Assembly (NCBI GenBank): GCA_949710005.1 | Contig: OX453274.1 | Coordinates: 38,752,714-38,816,713, forward strand | Direction: 5' to 3' | Source: Ricordea florida | Taxonomy: Eukaryota; Cnidaria; Anthozoa; Corallimorpharia; Ricordeidae | DNA: 64,000 nt | Part shown: in pieces, positions 37,404 to 47,206 of the stretch | Position numbering within the stretch: the stretch's first letter is position 1 | Layout: each line of letters begins with the position of its first letter | Made by a program: the position numbers and the translations under genes | The notes under the pieces: model-generated | Seen by the model: only the letters and a program-made list of their open reading frames with translations | Database searches by the model: none | Told to the model about the DNA's origin: nothing

Positions 37404-38435
37404 ATGAGTAACGAAAACATATCCCAAAGGTTATCAAAAAAATCGGCGGAGCCGGGCCTGAATTTGAGTCGGATATATTATTCAACTGAGGGATATTGGA
37501 AAGGATATTCTGCGATTAATAAATTAGCTAAAAAAGCAAATGTAAGCGAAGATGCTGCAAAACAATGGTTGAAAAAACAAGCAATATGGCAAATATATCT
37601 TCCAGCTCCAAAATATATACCTAGACCACACTGGACTGTTGATATACCTAATCAAATTCATCAAGCTGACTTGTTATTTTTACCTCATGATAGAGTTGGA
37701 AGAAAAACATATAAATATGCATTAGTTGTTGTTGATGTGGCATCAAGATACAAAGATGCAGAACCGTTAACTTCAAAAGAAAGTCGAGAAATTTCAAATT
37801 CTTTTACAAAAATATATTCTAGAAAGTTAAAATATCCTAAAACATTAATGGTTGACCCTGGAAAAGAATTTATGGGTGAAGTTTCCAAACTTATGAATTA
37901 TCATAATGTTAAAATACAAAGAGGTGAAGCTGGAAATCACAGAGCTCAAGCATTTGTTGAAAGTGCAAATAAAATATTAGGTGAGCGATTATTTAGTCAT
38001 CAATATGCACAAGAAATGTTGCAGGATGAAAGATCTAGAGTGTGGGTAAAACGATTACCGGCTATTATAAAAACTTTAAACAGCACACCAACTAGAATAA
38101 CTGGAAAAGAACCTGATAAAGCTATTAAAATGAAAGAGGTAGAACTTGAAACAAAAAGATATAAAAGAGTTGTTGGTCTCGATGAAGTTAGATTAACACC
38201 AGATGTAAAAGTGAGATATTTATTATCTCCTGGAGAACTTGAGGGTGGTGAAAAAAGGAGAGCTACAGATCCTATTTGGACTATCAAAGTTTATGATATT
38301 TCTAGAAGTGTCATTTCACCTAATCAACCGGTTTTATATTATTTACTGAATGGTCCAAGGAGAGGATTTGTTAGAGAGGAATTACAGGTTATTCCTTATT
38401 ATACTGAGTTACCACCAGATTCCGTTTTAGATTGA
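37404..38435 (+). CDS. int: Retrovirus-like integrase (DDE, rve fold), element 2
   Basis: 343 residues, orthologue of 10026-11009. The catalytic acids are D89 (HQADLLFL), D151 (MVDPGKEF) and E186 (AFVESANKILGERL). The N-terminus is 16 residues longer, partly because of GC-rich insertion e. The 3' end overlaps the convergent polymerase gene by 37 bp, whereas in element 1 the two stops are adjacent. Retained coding capacity and matched TIRs mean the element may still be able to move; that is not shown here. Confidence 0.95.
   Translation: MSNENISQRLSKKSAEPGLNLSRIYYSTEGYWKGYSAINKLAKKANVSEDAAKQWLKKQAIWQIYLPAPKYIPRPHWTVDIPNQIHQADLLFLPHDRVGRKTYKYALVVVDVASRYKDAEPLTSKESREISNSFTKIYSRKLKYPKTLMVDPGKEFMGEVSKLMNYHNVKIQRGEAGNHRAQAFVESANKILGERLFSHQYAQEMLQDERSRVWVKRLPAIIKTLNSTPTRITGKEPDKAIKMKEVELETKRYKRVVGLDEVRLTPDVKVRYLLSPGELEGGEKRRATDPIWTIKVYDISRSVISPNQPVLYYLLNGPRRGFVREELQVIPYYTELPPDSVLD
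37443..37473 (+). repeat. GC-rich hairpin insertion e
   Basis: CGGC-gga-GCCG followed by a weaker second arm pair, placed in the N-terminal codons of the integrase where element 1 has no counterpart. It encodes SAEPGLNLS-like residues. Confidence 0.55.
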
Positions 38436-41400
38436 TCCGGTTTCGTTCGATAATGTCCGATTGCTAAAGTATGTATTCCATCTTTGCAAATTATTCTTTT
38501 ATCATCATTAGCGGACAGTGCAATTTTATTGATTGCAACGGTATAAATATCATGTTTTTCTGATCTAAACACATTCATCTCCCTCATTTGATGTTTTCCA
38601 GTTTCTAAAACATCCTTATAATCACTGTTTTTTATTGTATTTTTTACAACGCATTGCTTAATTCCTTTGGATTTATTAATCTCATCATTATTATCCTTTA
38701 ATATTGAGTATAACTTTGGTCTAAGACCTTCAAATCCTTTTATAATATATCCACCCATTTCATCTTTGAACATACCAATTACTTTTTTATTTACACCTAT
38801 CTCGATTCCTGAAGGGTGATCTTTAGGATAATTGCTAGTATCAAATTTTTCTCTAACGTCAGAACTAATATCTTTGAAAAAATCCTCAGTTTCAATTTCA
38901 TATACAAGAGAATCAGTATCAGTCATAAGTAATTTTACCTTATCTCTATATTTAGGTTTTATATAATTATAATGAAAATCATACATTATTACTTTACTCA
39001 AATCCAAAATACACATACCTAAGTAAATAGGTTTATTAAATCTTATAAATTTTTTCTTCATATGGATGGCTGCTAAATCTTCACAAAATATTGTACGGTG
39101 ATGATAATTAGGCTTACTTATTAACTTTCTAGCTTGTTCTTCATTTATAACTAATCTAATATCAACCCTTTTCCTAATATTTTCCATTGTTTTACCAAAA
39201 ACAGAGTTATTCATTAATTTGAAAAAATCCTTTTCAAAATCATTCTTTGAATTAGCTCTTAATTTAGTATTTAAATCGATATATGGTTTTAACCATGCTG
39301 ATTCTTTGAATTTAATTGCTCTGTGAATCTTTGTTATTTTTAATCCCAAACTTTCATATTTTTTTAAATTTTTGTAGTGAATAACATACTTTTCCTTGTT
39401 GTTTAAGTTTGGGATTAATTTTTTCACTTTGTTAACAGTAAGTTTTTCAGGAGCTAGTGGATAATCATTATGTAGATCGTGAAGATGCTTTGGATAATCT
39501 AGATTAACCTCAAGTATGCATGGTATGTCTCTCCATTTTTCATACTCTTTCTCTATCATCCATTTAAAACCGTGTGTGGGTAATAGATCACTCATTGCTG
39601 CCCCATATAAGTTATTCGCATCAAGATAAACAATATAAGTTTTCACCATATCATCCATAAAATTTTCCATATATGGGTTGTTGGCTCTAGCTTGTCTTTT
39701 TGATATTTGTGATATACCACCTCTTATACCCTTCTCAAACATTAGTAACATATCATTATCAATAAGTAATTCTAAATTTACTTTAGTTAATTTTAACATG
39801 GCATCCCAGGCTAGTGAGGGCGCTGTAATATAATGTGCAGGATCTAATTGATAATTTTTCATACAAACATCTCTAAAATTTTCGAATACGTCGGTTAATA
39901 ATAATACATCCAACAAGAGATAAAGATCGTGGTAATCCCTCATTGTTTTCATATTAAAAGCTTTCCACACTTTTTGTGCATGTACATAATCCTCTTCTGA
40001 TATTTTTTCATTGTTTAGTTTAGAAAAAAAAGCTTCTATTGGTGGAAGTTTAGTTTCATTAAGAACATCAAGACTGGTGAAATATTCATAGGGAAATACT
40101 CCCTTCCTCATCGCTAAATATGTTTTATCCTTAAACACTCTTTTAGTTTCAATTAATTTATCATCCTTTGGAGAAAGACATCTACTTTTGCTTAACTTGC
40201 AATTTTTACATTTTTCACATCTACCAAAACCAGTATAGTTGATGATCTTTCCATCTTCTATGTATCTCTTAATACAATCTCCTGGTTTACATGCTTCACA
40301 TTTTCCGCAATTTGTAAGATTTTGAACTAAATTGTTGAGGCTTGTTTGCATAAATTTAAATGAATCTACAAATCTAATGCCTAACATATCTTTTTTCAAC
40401 ACGCCGTTTTTTTTATATTCTCCGAGTATTATTTGTTTTGTATAGGAAATATATTTTTCTTCATTATTAGGTATACATTTTACTTTACCTTCAGTTTTAC
40501 CTATACTCTTAATAGAAAGATGAGAATCAAATCCCGCTAAGTTGTGAAAAAATATTGGGACAAATTTTCTATTAAAAAAATTTAAGTTACACTTTTTATG
40601 TGCTGCTCCTCTATATTTTCCTGTATAATGACAGTGATCTTTAACCTTATCCTCTTCTAATAATTTTTCTTCACATATATGACAGATTGTTGCATTTTTA
40701 TATTCGAATTGTTCTCTTTGTGTCATCCATTTTAATTTCTTGTTTGGTTTAATTTTTTCATAAATTTCTCTAATATCCTTTTCTAATTGTAACATAAATA
40801 TTTCTCCTATATCTTCTTCCAGCGATTTAGCGGTGTATTGTCTAATAAAAGGTTCATATTCTTCATCAAAAAACTTTATTAAGTAACAATAAGCTGAGGC
40901 TTTATGTTTATCATATTTAATTGAGTAACTTTTAGTTTTGTCTTCTGGGTTGGTATAATCTAATAAAATTCTATAAGTCTCTTTATCACAATATACAGAA
41001 AAAGGCGCTTTAATTTTATTACGATGATTTGTAAATTTAAGAATTTCAGGATTTCCATCTTTATCTATTGGCATTTCAATCCTTACAGAATCATGTTCTT
41101 TACAATATTCTTCATGTTTTTTCAATGTTTTCTCTTCATGAGTGTTATAAAAACATCTGCGGCATGTGTAAATCTTTTTTGTATGTTTAGTAACTTGAGA
41201 ATGTACTAATTTATCAAAATTCTTTATCCAGTAGTAATGACTCGTTTCATTGTTTGTTATATACAGTGATTCTATTAAAAATCTGTTTTCCTTATCGCTT
41301 ATGTGTAAAGGATATATTTTTAACTTTTTTTCATCAAATCCATACACATTAACTGCATATTTTTCATTTTGATTCTCAAACTTATTAATATCCGTTAATT

Positions 41401-42991
41401 TAAATGGAAACTCAATTCCCTTCCAATTAAACCTATTAGACATTTCAATCAGTTCTTTAGTTATTCTCTCTGGATGATTATCTATTTTATTTGTTGCTAT
41501 GGTTGCTACATAAGAAAAACATTTTTCATCATAATTCTTAGGATTTATTATTGCTTTTTTATTTGCTAAGAATTTTGGTAGTTCAATATAACTTTTTGCG
41601 GAAAGTGGATCAAATGGATCAATTTTTATATCAAAGTATTCCACACCATTAAATTCCCAACCGCTACCTTTGTCCGTATAATTTTTAAAAAGCTCTAGTA
41701 AATATCCAGTCATCTCATCGAATAGTTTAGATAAATCTGTTGACTCTGTTATAACCTCTGGCCTTTGACTGTGAAAAAATGGTTCTGACCTTTCTTTTAT
41801 TAATTTTTTAGTTTCATCAAATTGAACAAATTTACAGACGAAAATAAATTTTATCTTTATAGGTTTCTCTTGCTTACTAATTAATTCAATAACTTTCGGT
41901 TTTATTTCTCTTATAAATGTTAATTCGTCAAGTCCTAATTCTACGATTTTTTCTGTATCTAAAAATGTAAGATCTTTATTTTCTGAATCAGTTTTATATT
42001 CCCTTCCATATATTCTATATGTTTTCAGATAACCATCGAATGCTGTATTAATTTCTATTGGAGTAAAATCTTCTAATTCTTGTTTTTTTTTATTTCTCTT
42101 TTTTCTCGGTGGAGGGATTGGCGGTTCCTGAGGTTGCGGATTAGATTGATTTTTATTTTTTTTATTTTTTCTTCTCCTATTTTTTCTACGTTTATTTTTT
42201 GAGTTTTGTGATTGTTGTTGAGGATACTCTTCCATTTTTGTTTTAGTAAATGATTGATTTTGTTGTTGTTGTAGTTCTTGTGTTTGTTCTTGAAGAGTTT
42301 GTAATGTTTTTATTTGTTCTTGTTGTTCCTGTAGTGATTGTTGATTTAAGTTTTGTAATATTTGTGATTGTTGTTTTATGTTTTGTAATATTTGCGTTTT
42401 TATTTGTTCTTGTAGTTTTTGTTTTAGTATTTGTATTTGTTCAATCTGGGGTTGAGGATTATTTTTTCTTGGGGTGGGAATAGGTTTTTCCTGAGGTTTT
42501 GGTATTGTTTGTGATTTAGGAACTCTAGGTCTAGGTTTGAGAATAGGATCTTTCTTTTGATTATTAATATTTTTTCTAGGAGTAGTAATTGGAATAGGTT
42601 TAGGTATAAAACTTTTTCTAGGAGTAGTTGTTGGTGGTGGTCTACCTGGAGGAGGGCTTTCTGGATTAAAGGTAGTATCTGAAGGATTGTTAGTTGGCGT
42701 ATTTTCAATTGTAGGTTGAGTATTTGGAATTGGAAGAGGAGTATTCTTATTAGGTCTATGTGGCGTATCACGTAATAATCTACTAATTTCTCTAATATTA
42801 TCAATGATTCTTTGAACATTATTAGTTATTTCAGGAATAGTATTCAGATAATTAATACGTTTTCCTTTTGTGTTATAAGATGACTTTCTCTTTGGGTTAT
42901 ACCAGTAAACAAGTTCTTTTAATTGTTCACCACTTAGTCTTCTTTTTAAATTCTCCATATCAGCACTTAGTTCTCTTTGTTGTTCATCCAT
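38399..42991 (-). CDS. polB: Family B DNA polymerase (Polinton type with zinc nuclease-like insert), element 2
   Basis: 1530 residues. Residues 1-15 are encoded by the TIR. A Pro/Gln/Lys-rich disordered region (about 50-290) is followed by a Polinton-type N-terminal module (KSYIELPKFLANKKAIINPK, DEKCFSYVA) and a finger with C-x2-C and H-x4-C (about 610-640). The exonuclease motifs are CDKET (about 668), HNLAGFD (about 815) and YHDLYLLLD (about 1017). Between Exo I and II sits an endonuclease-VII-like zinc segment (CHICEE, then KDHCHYTGKYRGAAHKKCN, about 767-808), and between Exo II and III a Cys cluster (about 893-940). Polymerase motifs: DANNLYG (A, about 1122), KLMNNSVFGKT (B, about 1257) and MTDTDSLVYE (C, about 1354). 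Not orthologous to the element 1 polymerase. Confidence 0.95.
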   Translation of the reverse strand: MDEQQRELSADMENLKRRLSGEQLKELVYWYNPKRKSSYNTKGKRINYLNTIPEITNNVQRIIDNIREISRLLRDTPHRPNKNTPLPIPNTQPTIENTPTNNPSDTTFNPESPPPGRPPPTTTPRKSFIPKPIPITTPRKNINNQKKDPILKPRPRVPKSQTIPKPQEKPIPTPRKNNPQPQIEQIQILKQKLQEQIKTQILQNIKQQSQILQNLNQQSLQEQQEQIKTLQTLQEQTQELQQQQNQSFTKTKMEEYPQQQSQNSKNKRRKNRRRKNKKNKNQSNPQPQEPPIPPPRKKRNKKKQELEDFTPIEINTAFDGYLKTYRIYGREYKTDSENKDLTFLDTEKIVELGLDELTFIREIKPKVIELISKQEKPIKIKFIFVCKFVQFDETKKLIKERSEPFFHSQRPEVITESTDLSKLFDEMTGYLLELFKNYTDKGSGWEFNGVEYFDIKIDPFDPLSAKSYIELPKFLANKKAIINPKNYDEKCFSYVATIATNKIDNHPERITKELIEMSNRFNWKGIEFPFKLTDINKFENQNEKYAVNVYGFDEKKLKIYPLHISDKENRFLIESLYITNNETSHYYWIKNFDKLVHSQVTKHTKKIYTCRRCFYNTHEEKTLKKHEEYCKEHDSVRIEMPIDKDGNPEILKFTNHRNKIKAPFSVYCDKETYRILLDYTNPEDKTKSYSIKYDKHKASAYCYLIKFFDEEYEPFIRQYTAKSLEEDIGEIFMLQLEKDIREIYEKIKPNKKLKWMTQREQFEYKNATICHICEEKLLEEDKVKDHCHYTGKYRGAAHKKCNLNFFNRKFVPIFFHNLAGFDSHLSIKSIGKTEGKVKCIPNNEEKYISYTKQIILGEYKKNGVLKKDMLGIRFVDSFKFMQTSLNNLVQNLTNCGKCEACKPGDCIKRYIEDGKIINYTGFGRCEKCKNCKLSKSRCLSPKDDKLIETKRVFKDKTYLAMRKGVFPYEYFTSLDVLNETKLPPIEAFFSKLNNEKISEEDYVHAQKVWKAFNMKTMRDYHDLYLLLDVLLLTDVFENFRDVCMKNYQLDPAHYITAPSLAWDAMLKLTKVNLELLIDNDMLLMFEKGIRGGISQISKRQARANNPYMENFMDDMVKTYIVYLDANNLYGAAMSDLLPTHGFKWMIEKEYEKWRDIPCILEVNLDYPKHLHDLHNDYPLAPEKLTVNKVKKLIPNLNNKEKYVIHYKNLKKYESLGLKITKIHRAIKFKESAWLKPYIDLNTKLRANSKNDFEKDFFKLMNNSVFGKTMENIRKRVDIRLVINEEQARKLISKPNYHHRTIFCEDLAAIHMKKKFIRFNKPIYLGMCILDLSKVIMYDFHYNYIKPKYRDKVKLLMTDTDSLVYEIETEDFFKDISSDVREKFDTSNYPKDHPSGIEIGVNKKVIGMFKDEMGGYIIKGFEGLRPKLYSILKDNNDEINKSKGIKQCVVKNTIKNSDYKDVLETGKHQMREMNVFRSEKHDIYTVAINKIALSANDDKRIICKDGIHTLAIGHYRTKPDQSKTESGGNSV

Positions 42992-43289
42992 AATTTATAT
43001 ATTTTTATCTAATCTTTAAATCTAATTTAAATTCAATTTTTATTTTTTAAAAAATTTGCCCCAGGATTAAGGCTTGATTTAGACTTAACATTGCCGGCTA
43101 CTAGCTAGACTTGACTAAGGTTTGGGTGAGGTTTGGGTGAGGTTTGGGTGGGGTTTGGGTGAGGCTTCGCTTAACTTTAAAATAAAATTAAATTTTTTTT
43201 TTTATTTAAATTTTTTAAATTTTTTTAAAATTTTTTTAAAATTTTTTTAAAATTTTTTTTGTCCTAGAAGATACATTTTTGATATATAT
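42947..43289 (-). repeat. Element 2 right terminal inverted repeat (343 bp)
   Basis: Inverted copy of 26924-27266, same length and apparently no differences. It includes the polymerase start codon, 15 codons, and the CACCCAAACCT units. Confidence 0.95.
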
Positions 43290-43400
43290 ACTGTTTATTT
43301 GCTATACAGTGACTATTCTTTGGAAAGCTAGTTAACCGCACTGTACCGTGGTGCTGTTTGTTGTACTATACAGCGTAGCCATGCAGTGTTGCGATTCGTT
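43290..43400. repeat. Host dispersed repeat, interrupted by element 2 (right part)
   Basis: Continues the unit broken at 26923: CTGTTTATTTGCTATACAGT, TTCTTTGGAAAGCTAGTTAA, GTACCGTGGTGCTGTTTGTT and ATACAGCGTAG blocks, as in the arrays near 49.8 kb and 53.6 kb. Confidence 0.65.
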
Positions 43401-44397
43401 CTTTCCAAATGTTATCAAAATACAATTTCTCCTTAAGAAAACAAAACACCATCAAGCAAACAGTTGATGAGAATAAAGAAAATAATGCAAAATTTCCGGA
43501 GACTCAAATTTCTCCTTATCAGAGTAAAAAAGAGTTAATCATTATCAGTCCGAAATTAATCCGTTCACTGAACCCTTTATCGCTTGAGGCTTTGCGTGTG
43601 GAAATGATCACATTTTTGAGACTATCAATATTTGTGTTAAGGAGTTCTTTTGTTCGTGTTATTGTCACGGTCATCTTGAACATTCAAGACTGAAACAATA
43701 TAGCCTGATGTCCATAATCCGCATACCAAACTGAGTCGGGTGATATTTCAGCAAGTTATTGAGTTGCAAGAGAAGATCTTTTATGCAGTTTTCGCTTCTG
43801 CACAGTTTTCTCTACGCTTTGTAGAATTGTTGGCTTCGACAAACTTTTAACGTATATTTTTTACCATTTTCATGTCGAGGCTTTATATAAGGGCCTTATT
43901 CCACAAATGCCAAATATATTGTAAGACCAATGTCTTAGAAAGTATGGCGGGAAAAGCACGGTTCAGTATATAGGACTAAGCAAAGGCCTACACGTTTTGT
44001 AAGAGAGCAGGCTAGCAGATAAAAAATTACTTTAGCGCTAAGGTGATCAGATGTAACAACACACAGAGCTAGAATTGCTTTCCTTCAAGTCCACCTATAA
44101 ATGCTCTATGACGTTACTTGAATTAAACCCTACAACTTCAAAATTCTCATCAGTTTTGTTCTAAAAATATTTATCTATTGAGGGCAACAATCAAAATGGG
44201 GTCGAAGCTAATAATTCCAATACAAGATGACAAAATTTCCCTGGCTTTGATTGGACAGAAAAAAAATCACCCCATGTACTGCACATAATTGTTTACACTC
44301 AAAACATTCCCAAGTTTTCCCGGTCAACACGTACGGTCAGTACGCGCCTCATGCCACAACTGATGACAAGGGAGGGGAGAGTGGGAGACATGAATAC
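43401..44397. other. Intergenic, nothing recognised
   Basis: No gene recognised; a 94-codon frame at 43409-43693 has no domain and is judged spurious. Confidence 0.4.
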
Positions 44398-44616
44398 CAG
44401 GAGAAATGCCCCCGGCGCCAGCGTGACGGTCTCCTTTAATGTGGTATCAAAGAATTCTTCCACTGTTCTTGAAAAGCCTCCTTCGTCAGGTAACGCGCAA
44501 AGGCTCAAATCAGGCGACCAGTGACACGTAAACCTGAAGTCAAAATTATCTAAAGAAAGAGGGAAGGGTTTTTTCAACAGCGCTCTCAAGTCCGTCACCC
44601 CTGAACTGTCTGCCAT
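44398..44616 (-). CDS. Possible first coding exon of an unknown host gene
   Basis: An ATG in good context (AACATGG, 44614-44616) opens 73 codons (MADSSGVTDLRALLKKPFPL onward, then DEGGFSRTVEEFFDTT and LAPGAFLL) ending at a CTG/GTATTC donor in phase 0. Composition is more like coding DNA than the surroundings. I recognise no family and no following exon. If real, the gene would run towards element 2. Low confidence. Confidence 0.3.
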
Positions 44617-45189
44617 GTTCACTACCCCCACCCCTACCCCCAAACCTTGCGCTCGTGACTTCCTGATACGATCATCTTTGATAAGTCCATGGGAGTGAGT
44701 GCCAAAGTGCTATACATGCAAGCCAACTTTTCCTATTGAAATTACCTTTTTAGGGAAGTAATTTCTTCTTCAAAAGTGTTGAAGCCTCTCACTGGTTTCG
44801 CACGTGATGTGCAACCGAGTGAAACGTTTGGAAAGAAGAAAAGTTAGTAATCTTATTTGTGACGGGAAATCTTAAGAAAGCGCTCGGAATTCAGTTACAG
44901 GATGAGCTTCGTCACAGAAATAACTCTAAAAACCTCTCTAGGTGGCTACTGACAAAGGAGGCCGCGTGTTGAGGTTTATCAGACGTGATTTCATGGTTCA
45001 AGGGTTTCCTGGTTTGTTTTACATAACATGCTTATTTCATGGCAAATGATGTCACTCCCAACAGGAATGCTCCACTGACTTGCTGCTTAACTCAACCTTC
45101 AGTTTTTCAGTCATTTTTGTTATTGTTAGTGTCGAACCCGGCGATTCCCTGCCAGAAGGGTACCAGTCAAAAGACTGACGCCGTACTTT
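44617..45189. other. Intergenic, nothing recognised
   Basis: No gene or repeat identified. Confidence 0.35.
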
Positions 45190-45603
45190 TCATGAATTTG
45201 GACCGACCCAAATGAACAAATGTTGATTTAGACGTCGAACTTAATTGGCCGTTCCTCGGCCGTTCCTAATACAGTTGCAGGAAAACTAATCAATATTGTC
45301 AGTGGTTTTGAAAATATATAGCAAATAACAATCTATGCCTTAAGTTCGGCACATAAAAAGTTCGGCGTCTGAACCAAGGCCGCTCCGAAGTCGAAATTCC
45401 CGACAAAGCCAGGCGAAAAGAACGCCTGAGCCGTTCCAAATTAAAATAGCCGTTCCGATTCAGACTCCGAACTTTTTATTACTTGGTATATATTTTCAAA
45501 ACCACTGAGTTAGTTTTCCTGCAACTGTATTAGGAGCGGCTGTGGAACGGCTAATTACGTTCGCGGTCAGAATCAACTGGAGTACTGTCCAAATTCGAAT
45601 TTA
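45190..45603. mobile_element. Fold-back (long-TIR) element
   Basis: The two halves pair over about 150 bp: ATGAATTTGGAC with GTCCAAATTCG at the ends, then GGCCGTTCC motifs, CCTAATACAGTTGCAGGAAA with TTTCCTGCAACTGTATTAGG, GTGGTTTTGAAAATATATA with its complement, and AAAAAGTTCGG with CCGAACTTTTT near the centre. The right arm lacks 8 bp present in the left. Non-coding. Confidence 0.75.
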
Positions 45604-47206
45604 CTTTTTTTTTGGTTACAGTTCACTCCCTGTAGAAGAACATTTAACAGACACGTCACATCAAGACACGAGACCAAGGGAAAGTCGATTTATAACTGCC
45701 CGGGTGACATCTAAACTTAACTTCTGCTCTCTTCGTTTGTTGATAAAGGAACTTGTTGGAGCAAGTAGGATCTGTATGATAACAATCGCTAATTTCTGCT
45801 CTCCTCCGGCGAAATAGCAATACCGCACCAGCCCCTGAAAATAATAAGGTAACCAACCAGACGAAAGTCATGAGCTTATTAGCGATGGTATTTTACTCAC
45901 ATCGCTCAGCCGAAAACAATTTGGAAGTTTTCAGAAAACATCGGTCTAAACTATGCCAATAATGAAAAGCGCAACAAACTCGACTGAGGGTTTCTCTGCC
46001 CCAGTCTGCAAGACGACCGTGATCATGAATTGCCACGACCATTTTCTACGTCACGTTGTAGATATTTAGAAAATAAATATATCAGAAACGTGATTAACAT
46101 AAAATGAAACAAGTTGTCCGTGAACTGTCCCAGAAGAATAAAAGCTTTTTCAGCCTCTGCGCCGTTGAACGTTGCTATAATTATTAAAGAAAGTTTCTGT
46201 TGTTTTACAATATATCATAACTGCCCCGCAGTGGCATGCAGACTTGATGAATGGTTTATAATGACCGAGGTTCAGATAACGCTACACTGAAAACTGTGAT
46301 GACTTTGGAAATGAAAACTACGAATTATCAAGCAGTGAGAATTTTATCTGTCCTAAGACTAAGCGAAGGATACAAACTGATATTTTTTTCTCCTTGCTTC
46401 TATTCAAAATAACTGATCGAAAATATATATTACAGCTTCGTTCGTTAACTCCACACGGAGTCTCATCTCAAGCAAAGGTCCACTGGACACTCCTTGGAGA
46501 CTCGAGATCAACTAATACGGTTTTAAGAAGCCTCTTCATAACAGCAGTAACTAAAACAAATGGATCTACAAGACCTCCTATTTTCATTCATATTTGCATA
46601 TCGAGTAAACAAAAGCCACGAACACAGAAAAGGTTAACCGCAAATGATTTACACCGTTGCAATTTCATCACCCAGCACGTGCAGCACACGCACCGGAAGT
46701 GAACACAGCTAGACAGCGATATAGTATTCATTTTTCCTATACTAATCGTGATCAAGTCCCTACGTTACAAAAGAGTGCAAGCGAACATCTTTCATGTTAT
46801 CACTGCACATGGTCATTGAAATTTATTCGAGCATATTTTAGTTCTTTCAGCTGCATGTAATCACGTGAGCAACTCATCAATCTCATGACACCTCAAGTGA
46901 CAGTTCCTTTTGTTTAATCGCGTTGGAAGAATCTGTTCATAGATCAGCTTTAAGTATCTTGTTGTAAACATGTTGAGCTAAGCCAATCACTGCGCTGTTT
47001 TGTCGTCAACTGATCGGGAACTGCGTCATTCGCCGAAATAAAGAGAACCCTACGATTTGCGACCTCCCTTGTTGAACGTCGAATGCCACTCTGTTTAGTC
47101 GCCGGGTGAAGGTAAGATCGGTTTACTCAGCTCCGCGCTGCTACCAGCGAGCGAAGTGAAACATCCGCACGCGCACATCTGGGATTCCAAACAGGTCAGC
47201 TCAGCG
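45604..47206. other. Upstream region of SLC16-like gene
   Basis: No gene recognised. The last about 150 bp before 47207 are probably 5' UTR and promoter. No convincing TATA box. Confidence 0.4.

Larger units (their letters stand above)
26924..43289 (-). mobile_element. Element 2: Polinton/adintovirus-like endogenous virus
   Basis: A complete 16.37-kb element in the opposite orientation to element 1 (PolB at the right end on the minus strand). The TIRs begin ATATATATCAAAAATG and are flanked by ACTGT (26919-26923 and 43290-43294). Read on the minus strand, gene order matches element 1 position by position: PolB, convergent integrase, capsid, ATPase, four small genes, a variable reverse-oriented gene, coiled-coil protein, Gly-rich hairpin protein, large anchored protein, 211-residue protein, then the AWHP and Cys/His-repeat genes. 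All these genes are open. The TIRs look identical, so integration was probably recent. It differs from element 1 in its PolB type, the variable gene and several GC-rich hairpin insertions. Confidence 0.93.
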
